Positions 13,051 to 19,341 of a DNA stretch of 19,341 nucleotides are shown here, piece by piece. The translations under genes were made by a program, and so were the position numbers. The stretch is from an uncultured Oscillospiraceae bacterium (GTDB taxonomy: Bacteria; Bacillota; Clostridia; Oscillospirales; Acutalibacteraceae): assembly GCA_900552225.1 (NCBI GenBank), contig URYX01000012.1:1-19341 (forward strand). The letters run 5' to 3'. Every line of letters starts with the position of its first letter. The stretch's first letter is position 1. The notes below the pieces were generated by a model. The model saw only the letters and a list, made by a program, of their open reading frames with translations, ran no database searches and was not told where the DNA came from.

Positions 13051-13743
13051 ATGGCAACCAAGGTTATGATCGTCGACGATGCCCGCAATATCTGCGAGCT
13101 TCTGCGCCTGTACCTGGAAAAGGAGGGCTGGAGCGTGGTAATGGCGCACGACGGAATGCAGGCGCTGACCCTGTTCGATGCCGAAAAGCCGGATCTGGTG
13201 CTGCTTGATGTGATGATGCCGCAGCTGGACGGCTGGCAGGTATGCCGCGAGCTGCGCAAAAAGTCGAATTGCCCGATCATCATGCTGACCGCCAAGGGAG
13301 AGGTCTTTGACCGTGTACTCGGACTGGAGCTCGGCGCCGACGATTATGTCATCAAGCCGTTTGAGTCCAAGGAGGTCGTTGCGCGAATCAAGGCGGTGCT
13401 GCGCCGCAGCGGCGGTGAGGTGCCGAAAAAGAGCAAGGAGGTGCGCTACGACAAGCTGTATATCAACATGGAAAACTACGAGCTGCGCGTCAACGGCAAG
13501 CAGGTGGATGCGCCGCCGAAGGAGATGGAGCTGATTTTCCATCTGGCCAGCAATCCGAACCGGGTGTTCACGCGGGATCAGCTGCTGGATGAGGTGTGGG
13601 GCTTCGAGTACTACGGCGATAGCCGCACGGTGGACGTGCATATCAAGCGCCTGCGTGAAAAATTAGAGGGAGTTTCCGACGAATGGTCCCTCAAAACCGT
13701 CTGGGGTGTCGGCTACAAGTTTGAGCTGAAGGACAAGGCCTGA
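13051..13743 (+). CDS. OmpR/PhoB-family response regulator
   Basis: A 230-residue DNA-binding regulator. The receiver has Asp9-Asp10, the phosphorylation site Asp53 in LLDVMMP, Thr80 and Lys102 in VIKPF. The winged helix about 130-230 contains DQLLDEVWG and RTVDVHIKRLREKL, standard for the family. ATG at 13051 is preferred because AGAAGGAGAGG lies just upstream and the protein then starts MATKVMIVDD. An in-frame ATG at 13000 also has a fair ribosome site (AAAAGGA) but would add 17 residues not typical of the family. It is followed 3 bases later by its sensor kinase. Target genes are unknown; the adjacent htrA-like gene is a candidate. Confidence 0.93.
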   Translation: MATKVMIVDDARNICELLRLYLEKEGWSVVMAHDGMQALTLFDAEKPDLVLLDVMMPQLDGWQVCRELRKKSNCPIIMLTAKGEVFDRVLGLELGADDYVIKPFESKEVVARIKAVLRRSGGEVPKKSKEVRYDKLYINMENYELRVNGKQVDAPPKEMELIFHLASNPNRVFTRDQLLDEVWGFEYYGDSRTVDVHIKRLREKLEGVSDEWSLKTVWGVGYKFELKDKA

Positions 13744-13746
13744 CCT

Positions 13747-15231
13747 ATGTTTAAATCCATTTTCCCCAAATACTTTGCCGTCGTTTCCTTTATTGTAGTG
13801 GTCACCTTTGCCGTCCTCGGTATGGTGCAGACCATGGTATCCGCCAACTTCTGGATGGAGGAAAAGCGGAAGCTGATGAGCGAAAACGCCGAGCGGGTCG
13901 CTGCCGTGGCCGCCAACGCCTCTCAGCTGTCCGCCGACGGCTCCCAGTATGTGCTCAACGTGGAGCGCTCCAATCTGACCCTGATTTCGGGGCTCCTTTG
14001 CTCCGCTATCGACGCGGACATGCTGATTACCGATGCGCGCGGCGTGCTGCTGTGCGCCTCCAAGAGCCAGACCGCGGGAGCGGCCGTCTCCATCCCCTCC
14101 TCTTTTGTGGAAACCCTTCCCACCGACCGCACCTCCTTTTCCGTCGGCTCGGTGGGCGGAGTCTATGAGAAGCGGCAGTATACGGCCTCGGCCCCGATCC
14201 GGAAAAATGAGGCACTGCTCGGGTTTGTGTTCACCATCTCCCCCGCCAGCAACCTGCACGAGTATCTGCTGTCCAATCTGCAGACCTATCTGCTGTCCAT
14301 GGTATTCGTACTGCTGTGTGCCATGCTGATGACCTATCTGTTCACGGTGCACTTGGTGCGCCCGCTGCATTATATGTCCGTAGCGGTTCAGAAATTCGGA
14401 AACGGTGACTTCAGCTACCGCATCCCCGTCAAGGGACAGGACGAAATGGCACAGCTGGCGGCCGCCATGAACGCCATGGCGCAGTCCCTCGCCTCCGCGG
14501 AGGAATCCAGCCGCAGCTTCGTGGCCAACGTCTCCCACGAGCTGAAAACTCCGATGACCACCATTGGGGGATTTATCGACGGCATTCTGGACGGAACCAT
14601 CCCGCCCGAAAAGGAAAAGCATTACCTGCAGATTGTGTCGGACGAGGTCAGACGCCTGTCCCGCCTGGTGCGCGCCATGCTGGATCTGTCCCGCATCGAC
14701 AACGGCTCCATCAAGCTGTCACCGCGCGAATTCGATCTGACGGATGTCTGCTGCCATACGCTGCTGTCCTTTGAAACACGCATTGAGGAAAAGCATCTGA
14801 ACATCATGGGGCTGGAGAATTGCAGTCCCTGTATCGTCAGCGCGGATCCCGACCTGATCGGTCAGGTGGTCTACAACCTGATCGATAATGCCGTAAAGTT
14901 CACCAACGAGGGCGGCACCGTCTCCATCCGCGTGGAATCCACGGATTCCCGCGTCGGCTTCACCATCCGCAACAGCGGAGCCGGTATCCCCGGCGAGGAG
15001 ATGCCGCATATCTTTGAACGCTTCTACAAAAGCGACAAATCCCGCGGCCTGGACAAAACCGGCGTGGGACTCGGCCTGTTCATCGTCAAAAGCGTAATCA
15101 ATCTGCACGGCGGCGAAATCTATGTCCGGTCGGCGGAGGGAGAGTACTGCGAGTTCAGCTTCTGGCTGCCCGCAGCCACGCATAATATTTATGAAATGCC
15201 CGAAAAAACTTCAAGAAAAGGACACAATTGA
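13747..15231 (+). CDS. Membrane sensor histidine kinase (HAMP, HisKA, HATPase)
   Basis: A 494-residue kinase with membrane segments at about 8-32 and 180-202 and a sensor region of roughly 150 residues between them. HAMP follows (203-255); the dimerisation domain has the phosphoacceptor His264 in NVSHELKTP. The ATPase part has the N box NLIDNAVKFT, G1 NSGAGIP, F box HIFERFYKSDKSR and G2 GVGLGLFIVKS, all intact. It is preceded by its regulator with a 3-base gap. The layout (TM, external domain, TM, HAMP, kinase) is like WalK/CssS-type envelope sensors, though no PAS domain is evident. The signal is unknown. The TGA stop overlaps a possible -35 box for the next gene. Confidence 0.94.
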   Translation: MFKSIFPKYFAVVSFIVVVTFAVLGMVQTMVSANFWMEEKRKLMSENAERVAAVAANASQLSADGSQYVLNVERSNLTLISGLLCSAIDADMLITDARGVLLCASKSQTAGAAVSIPSSFVETLPTDRTSFSVGSVGGVYEKRQYTASAPIRKNEALLGFVFTISPASNLHEYLLSNLQTYLLSMVFVLLCAMLMTYLFTVHLVRPLHYMSVAVQKFGNGDFSYRIPVKGQDEMAQLAAAMNAMAQSLASAEESSRSFVANVSHELKTPMTTIGGFIDGILDGTIPPEKEKHYLQIVSDEVRRLSRLVRAMLDLSRIDNGSIKLSPREFDLTDVCCHTLLSFETRIEEKHLNIMGLENCSPCIVSADPDLIGQVVYNLIDNAVKFTNEGGTVSIRVESTDSRVGFTIRNSGAGIPGEEMPHIFERFYKSDKSRGLDKTGVGLGLFIVKSVINLHGGEIYVRSAEGEYCEFSFWLPAATHNIYEMPEKTSRKGHN

Positions 15232-15255
15232 CGTGTATACTGTATGGCATACAAG
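15228..15255 (+). promoter_or_regulatory. Possible promoter for the HtrA-like gene
   Basis: TTGACG at 15228-15233 (5 of 6) overlaps the TGA stop of the sensor kinase. TACAAG at 15250-15255 (4 of 6) lies 16 bp downstream. The inverted repeat TGTATG-G-CATACA (15241-15253) overlaps the -10. This may be a promoter with an operator or simple read-through sequence; the match is only fair. Confidence 0.4.
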
Positions 15256-15307
15256 GTCAAGGGATACATCCCTCACAATCTATCGAACCGAAAGGTGAGT
15301 GTTTTCT

Positions 15308-16816
15308 ATGTCTGAATGGTGGCAGCAAACCAACGAACCCGAAGAGAACAAACACACCGACGGCGAAGCCCCGCGTGCGGAAGAACCGGCGGCCACGCCG
15401 GAGACCCCCACAGAGCCTGCCGCAAGCCCTTCCGAGCCCGACCGGGCCGGGCAGCCGACGGAGCCCTCCGCCGCGCAGCCGCAATGGCAGCAGCAACAGC
15501 CGCAGCCGCCGTACCGTCCGACACCGCCGATCTATTCCTGGAATGCGCAGCAGCCGACCTATACGCCGCCGACGTGGCAGGCCCCGCAGAATCCACAGAA
15601 CAACCATCCGCAGCCGCCCCGTAAAAACGGTGTGCTGATTGCGCTGGTAGCCGTACTCGGCGCACTGTGCATCCTGTGTGTCGGCGTGACGACGGTGCTG
15701 CTGGTCAATCGCAGCAGCACGCTGTGGCCGTCATCCTCTGTCTCGCAGGGCACCGAGAGCTCTCCGTCCTCCTCTAAGACGTCTCCGTCCGGAGCCGTCA
15801 ACGGTCCTACGGTCAATATCCAGTCCGGTGACGTTTCGGACGGCGGTCTCTCCACGGCGGAGATCGTCGCACGTAACCTGGATGCCACCGTCATGATCAA
15901 TACCTATGACCGCAACACCCGCGGAAACTATGGCGATGTCACACTCGACGGTGAAGGAGAAAAGCTGGCCAGCCAGGCCAGCGGCATCATCTGGCGCGAG
16001 GACGGCTATATCATCACCAACCATCACGTCTGCGTGGACTCCACGACCAACCAGATGCACTCGCGCATCGAGGTTCAGCTGTATAACGGCGCGCTGTACG
16101 ATGCCACGGTAATCGGTCTGGACTCGGACACCGACCTTGCCGTACTCAAAATCGACGCCACAGGCCTGAAAACCGTGGAATTCGGAGACTCCGACAAGGT
16201 CAGCCTCGGTGACCGCGTGATTACCATCGGCAATTCGGGCGGCATGTCCTGGTCGGTTTCCGAGGGCATCCTGTCCGGCCGGAGCCGTGACATCTACGAC
16301 CGCACGGGCTATTCCATCCAGTGCTTCCAGGTAGACGCCACCATCAACCCCGGCAACTCGGGCGGTCCGCTGTTCAACATCTACGGACAGGTCATCGGCA
16401 TCAACTCCGCCAAAATCGTGTATGAGGGCTACGAGAACCTGGGCTTCTCGATCCCGATCCAGGGTGCCAAGCCGGTGCTGGACGATCTGGTCAAGTACGG
16501 CTATGTGACCGGGCGCATTGAGCTCGGCATTACCGGCTACGATGTATCGCAGGAGGGCTATCAGGGCTTCATGATCGAGTCGATCAGCGAAACCTCCAGT
16601 CTGGCGGGGCAGGGACTCCAGCGCTACGACATCATCACGCATGTGGACGGCGTGCGGGTACAGAGCCGCACCGAGCTGCGCCGCGAGCTGTCGCAGCATA
16701 AGGCGGGCGATACGGTCGAGCTGACGCTGATGCGTATTACCAACAACCGCACCGGAGCCACTACCGACATGAAGATCACGGTAACGCTGAAGGAGACACA
16801 GGGCGACATGTCCTGA
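15308..16816 (+). CDS. HtrA/DegP-like membrane-anchored serine protease with PDZ domain
   Basis: A 502-residue protein. Residues 1-105 are a low-complexity, cytoplasmic region rich in Pro, Gln, Glu and Ala. One membrane helix lies at about 108-133, then a Ser-rich linker to about 165. The trypsin-like domain has His240 in ITNHHV, Asp276 in DTDLAVLK and Ser351 in GNSGGP, a complete triad. One PDZ domain follows (about 405-495). It degrades or refolds damaged envelope proteins outside the membrane. ATG at 15308 is chosen because AAAGGTGAG sits upstream; a GTG at 15299 is in frame but overlaps that site. It follows the two-component pair with 76 bases between and is closed by a strong terminator, so co-regulation in a CssRS-like manner is plausible. 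Confidence 0.93.
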   Translation: MSEWWQQTNEPEENKHTDGEAPRAEEPAATPETPTEPAASPSEPDRAGQPTEPSAAQPQWQQQQPQPPYRPTPPIYSWNAQQPTYTPPTWQAPQNPQNNHPQPPRKNGVLIALVAVLGALCILCVGVTTVLLVNRSSTLWPSSSVSQGTESSPSSSKTSPSGAVNGPTVNIQSGDVSDGGLSTAEIVARNLDATVMINTYDRNTRGNYGDVTLDGEGEKLASQASGIIWREDGYIITNHHVCVDSTTNQMHSRIEVQLYNGALYDATVIGLDSDTDLAVLKIDATGLKTVEFGDSDKVSLGDRVITIGNSGGMSWSVSEGILSGRSRDIYDRTGYSIQCFQVDATINPGNSGGPLFNIYGQVIGINSAKIVYEGYENLGFSIPIQGAKPVLDDLVKYGYVTGRIELGITGYDVSQEGYQGFMIESISETSSLAGQGLQRYDIITHVDGVRVQSRTELRRELSQHKAGDTVELTLMRITNNRTGATTDMKITVTLKETQGDMS

Positions 16817-16850
16817 CGCTCCGAGCAATAAATTTCTTTTCGTAACAACC

Positions 16851-16892
16851 ATCATGCCGCCTTCGCATAGCACAAAGGCGGCATGATTTTTT
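16851..16892 (+). terminator. Strong rho-independent terminator after the HtrA-like gene
   Basis: A perfect 13-bp stem (16851-16863 with 16875-16887, ATCATGCCGCCTT and its complement) with an 11-base loop runs into six T residues (16887-16892). It ends the two-component/protease unit 36 bases before the next ATG. A second small hairpin (CGGGAG/CTCCCG, 16896-16912) follows. Confidence 0.93.
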
Positions 16893-16927
16893 GTCCGGGA
16901 GCCACGCTCCCGAGAAAGGAGAATGGT

Positions 16928-17515
16928 ATGAAACGGCTGCTGATCACAGGCTTTGAGCCGTTCGGAGGCGAGACTGTCAATCCGTCCTGGGAGGCAGTGC
17001 GCCGCCTCCCGGAAGCCGTAGGGGACTGCCGCCTGTACCCGCTGCAGATTCCGACCGTATTCGGTGCCGCCGCCGAGCGGGTGAAGGAGGAGGCGCGCAT
17101 TCTGCGGCCGGACCGGATTCTGTGTGTCGGACAGGCCGGAGGCCGCCGGGCGGTCACACCGGAAATGGTGGCCATCAATCTGCAATATGCCTCCCTGGCG
17201 GACAACGCCGGGCAGCTGCCGCAGGATTGCCCGGTCCTTCCGGGGGCCCCGGCAGCCTATTTCTCCACACTGCCGGTACGGCGGATGGCAGAAGCCGTCA
17301 CACAGGCGGGCGAGCCCGCTGCCGTCTCCTACTCGGCCGGTACCTTTGTCTGCAACGACGTGCTGTTTCGGCTGCTGCATCACTTTGACGGCACCCCGAC
17401 ACAGGTGGGCTTCCTGCACGTCCCCTACCTGCCGGAGCAGGCCGGGGACGGCGTGCCGTCCCTGGAGCTGTCGGCCATTCTGCGGGCGCTGCAGGCGGCC
17501 GTCGCCGTGCTCTGA
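16928..17515 (+). CDS. pcp: Pyroglutamyl peptidase I (pyrrolidone-carboxylate peptidase)
   Basis: A 195-residue cysteine peptidase that removes N-terminal pyroglutamate from peptides. It starts LLITGFEPFGGETVNPSW, the family N-terminal signature. The catalytic Glu79 is in GGRRAVTPEMVAIN, Cys142 in SAGTFVCND and His164 in FLHVPYLPEQ. It is slightly shorter than typical (200-215). AAAGGAG at 16915-16921 sets the start at 16928; an upstream in-frame ATG at 16883 lies inside the terminator. No promoter is visible between the terminator and the gene, so expression may rely on read-through. It has no functional link to its neighbours that I can see. Confidence 0.95.
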   Translation: MKRLLITGFEPFGGETVNPSWEAVRRLPEAVGDCRLYPLQIPTVFGAAAERVKEEARILRPDRILCVGQAGGRRAVTPEMVAINLQYASLADNAGQLPQDCPVLPGAPAAYFSTLPVRRMAEAVTQAGEPAAVSYSAGTFVCNDVLFRLLHHFDGTPTQVGFLHVPYLPEQAGDGVPSLELSAILRALQAAVAVL

Positions 17516-17638
17516 GCCGTTGCTGCCGCGCAGCAGCCTTCCGCGCCGGAAACCGTTCACGGCTGCATACACCGCAAAGCCTTGGAATCGCAGATTCATT
17601 GACCGGGAACCATCTTCTACATTACAAAATTACAAAAA

Positions 17639-17686
17639 ATAGCCGGACAGGAAACAGATATCTCTATCTGCCTCTTGTCCGGCTAT
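17639..17686. terminator. Bidirectional terminator between pcp and the ABC permease operon
   Basis: ATAGCCGGACA (17639-17649) pairs perfectly over 11 bases with its complement at 17676-17686, with an inner CAGATA-TCTC-TATCTG stem. On the minus strand the stem is followed by a run of T (complement of the A-run 17634-17639), a strong stop for the permease message; on the plus strand CTTTT follows. The 123 bases before it, after pcp, hold no gene that I can see. Confidence 0.88.
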
Positions 17687-17724
17687 CTTTTGGCCCCGCG
17701 TCACAAAGCTCGGCCTCCGTCGGT

Positions 17725-18726
17725 TTATCCCACCAGCCCGGTGCGCTCCACGCTCTCGGTAAAATAACGCTGCAGCACAATGTACAGCACCAAAAGCGGC
17801 AGAATCGTCAGCAGGCACGCCGCCTGCATCTGTGTCACAATCACATACGGGTTGGTATACATATCCATCCCCTGCCCGCGCAGCACGTCCTTCAGCATGG
17901 CCAGCGACACCGACAGCGTCTTCGGCTCGTTGAAATACATGGACATGGTATAATAATCGTTCCAGTACCACACAAACGAGAACAGCGAGCAGGTCAGCAG
18001 GGAGGCTCCCGCATTGGGCAGCATAATCCGCCAGAAGGTCTTAAAGATTCCGCAGCCGTCAATATAGGCGGCCGCCTCCAGCTCGCGCGGAAGTCCACGG
18101 AAAAACTGGCGGAAAATATAGATAAACAGACCGGCGCGCAGCCCCTGTCCCAGCATGGCCGGAAGATAAATCGTCAGCTCGCTGTTCAGCAGCGGCACAC
18201 CGACCGCAGACCCGGTAAAGCATCCGATCAGCGACCCGATTCCCAGAAAGTCAAAATTGACATACTGCATATACATCGGAATCGAGACATTCTGCGGCGG
18301 GATGATGATCGTACAGAGCACACAGGCAAATGCCAGATTTTTCAGTCTGAACCTGAAACGGGCAAACCCATACCCCGCCAGAGCACACACTGCCACATTC
18401 AGCAGCGTGCTGACGAAGGACAGGCGCAGCGTGCTGAGCAGCGTCGGCCAGAAATTCATGGTTTCCATCACAAGCCGGAAATTTTCCGTCGTCCAGTGGC
18501 GGGGAATCCAGATCACGGTCGGATCGTACAAATCCGCGCTCTCCCGAAACGAAACGCTGATCATATACAGAATCGGATACAGCACCACAAAGCTCATGCA
18601 CAGCAGCAGGGCCATCCGCACTACCCTCCACAGCAGTCCGCCTCCCCTGCCGAGCAAAAAGAGCCGCCGCTCCTTCTCGTCCATACGGTTCAGAATCTGC
18701 ACCTGCCGCAGCCATTTTTCACGCAT
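17725..18726 (-). CDS. Carbohydrate ABC transporter permease (MalG family)
   Basis: A 333-residue inner-membrane permease with about six hydrophobic segments. The EAA loop reads ELEAAAYIDGCGIFKTFWRIMLP, the signature that docks the ATPase, and the N-terminal region (RESADLYDPTVIWIPRHW) with the ENFR segment is typical of MalG-like CUT1 transporters of sugars or glycerol-phosphate. ATG at 18726 is chosen because AGGAGGAGAG lies 5 bases upstream; a longer in-frame form from 18762 would begin inside the preceding gene. It follows the MalF-like gene by 22 bases and precedes the bidirectional terminator, so it is the last gene of the operon. The ATPase is typically encoded elsewhere (MsiK-like); the solute-binding protein is off window. 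Substrate unknown. Confidence 0.9.
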   Translation of the reverse strand: MREKWLRQVQILNRMDEKERRLFLLGRGGGLLWRVVRMALLLCMSFVVLYPILYMISVSFRESADLYDPTVIWIPRHWTTENFRLVMETMNFWPTLLSTLRLSFVSTLLNVAVCALAGYGFARFRFRLKNLAFACVLCTIIIPPQNVSIPMYMQYVNFDFLGIGSLIGCFTGSAVGVPLLNSELTIYLPAMLGQGLRAGLFIYIFRQFFRGLPRELEAAAYIDGCGIFKTFWRIMLPNAGASLLTCSLFSFVWYWNDYYTMSMYFNEPKTLSVSLAMLKDVLRGQGMDMYTNPYVIVTQMQAACLLTILPLLVLYIVLQRYFTESVERTGLVG

Positions 18727-18748
18727 AGTGTCTCTCCTCCTGACGGAA

Positions 18749-19341
18749 TCAATCCTCCACATAGGTCACACGTCGGTTGATGACCGCGTACACAATTCCG
18801 ACGATAGCCCCGACCAAAACGAAATAAATCCAGGACAGCGCCGCGCTGTAGGAAAACTCCAGCCGCTTGCCGAAATCCAGAATATACGTCATGACGCTGT
18901 TTTGATAGTCGGTAAACCCGTCAATCACCGTATAAATCAGGTTAACGATCACAATCGGTGACACCATCGGCAGCGTAATCTTCCAAAAGGACTCCCAGGA
19001 GGTGGCCCCCTCCACGTGCGCCGCCTCATACAGATGGGGCGGGATCGCGTTCAGTCCCGAAATAAACAGCAAAATCTGCAGTCCGCTCTTCCAGGTCAGA
19101 TTGAAAATATCGGAGACAATGCCGGTCAGCGTCTTGACCAGGTCGTCCGAGAGCCCGGTATTCAGCAGAATCTGCTCCAGAGCCGAGGATTGGTACAGCA
19201 TGGAGGAGCGGGCCCCGCTGATGACCGATTGGGACATCGCGTCCCCGCTCATAATCTGCAAAATCACACCGGAGCCGCAGATGACGGGGATGAAAAAGAT
19301 GGCACGCATCACCGTCCGCCCGTGAAACCTCTGATTGAGTA
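18749..19341 (-). CDS. Carbohydrate ABC transporter permease (MalF family), N-terminus off window
   Basis: The frame enters from the right edge (first full codons read LNQRFHGRTVMRAIFFIPVI) with no stop, so the gene continues upstream off the window. The visible 197 residues carry the C-terminal half of a CUT1 permease: the LNQ...RG segment, several membrane helices, and the EAA loop EAAHVEGATSWESFWKITLP. ATG codons at the visible left of the frame (near 19309) are internal, as the homology continues before them. It pairs with the MalG-like gene 22 bases downstream. The family is certain; substrate cannot be told. Confidence 0.92.
   Translation of the reverse strand, partial: LNQRFHGRTVMRAIFFIPVICGSGVILQIMSGDAMSQSVISGARSSMLYQSSALEQILLNTGLSDDLVKTLTGIVSDIFNLTWKSGLQILLFISGLNAIPPHLYEAAHVEGATSWESFWKITLPMVSPIVIVNLIYTVIDGFTDYQNSVMTYILDFGKRLEFSYSAALSWIYFVLVGAIVGIVYAVINRRVTYVED

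Noticed and set aside
15731..17599. Minus-strand open frame of 622 codons over htrA and pcp
   Set aside because: It spans two conserved genes with intact catalytic motifs on the plus strand and a strong terminator; no ribosome site or known family is evident.
17516..17638. Small gene or RNA after pcp
   Set aside because: No start with a ribosome site, no conserved motif; only a short GCTGC/GCAGC hairpin near 17525 was seen.

Overview
The window looks like chromosomal DNA of a GC-rich anaerobic Firmicute, most likely a clostridial gut lineage (Oscillospiraceae/Ruminococcaceae-like). The reasons are a SCIFF ranthipeptide precursor with its radical-SAM maturase (a near-universal Clostridia marker), a GlpP/DUF1667-type glycerol-3-phosphate oxidation operon, a murI-DUF1934-argS order, strong sigma-A type promoters with AGGAGG-type ribosome sites, and a CpsC/CpsD pair of Gram-positive style. 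No tRNA, rRNA, CRISPR, transposase or clear integration boundary was seen. The GC-rich codon use makes long antisense open frames common, and these were discarded.

Layout. (1) 1-326, minus: edge of a holin-family membrane protein, divergent from what follows. (2) 441-3496, plus: a consensus promoter, a 49-residue SCIFF precursor, an attenuating terminator, the SCIFF maturase, and an Orn/Lys/Arg decarboxylase-fold PLP enzyme whose start overlaps the maturase stop. (3) 3493-8212, plus: a promoter that overlaps the previous stop codon, glpP, a leader terminator with a competing fold, then three genes of an anaerobic glycerol-3-phosphate dehydrogenase-type complex (FAD/BFD subunit, NAD(P)/FAD subunit, DUF1667 Cys protein) and a HAD-IIA phosphatase, closed by a bidirectional terminator. 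(4) 8283-11298, minus: murI, DUF1934 and argS from one consensus promoter. (5) 11396-12911, plus: a Wzz/CpsC-like protein and a BY-kinase-like protein with a degenerate Walker A. (6) 12946-16892, plus: OmpR-type response regulator, sensor kinase and membrane-anchored HtrA protease, then a strong terminator. (7) 16928-17515, plus: pyroglutamyl peptidase. (8) 17639-19341, minus: two sugar-type ABC permeases (MalG-like, and MalF-like cut by the window edge) ending at a bidirectional terminator.

How they work together. The SCIFF unit makes a small Cys-rich peptide and its thioether-forming enzyme, with the peptide probably in excess because a terminator sits between the two genes. The glp unit senses glycerol-3-phosphate through GlpP and oxidises it to dihydroxyacetone phosphate; no glycerol kinase or facilitator is present here. 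MurI and ArgS are housekeeping. The two-component system plus HtrA looks like an envelope or secretion stress module. The most notable points are the loss of the expected Thr37 thioether acceptor in the SCIFF peptide (Gly37) with an added Cys13, the coupling of the maturase to a PLP decarboxylase-fold enzyme, the two-state GlpP leader, and the BY-kinase with a broken P-loop.
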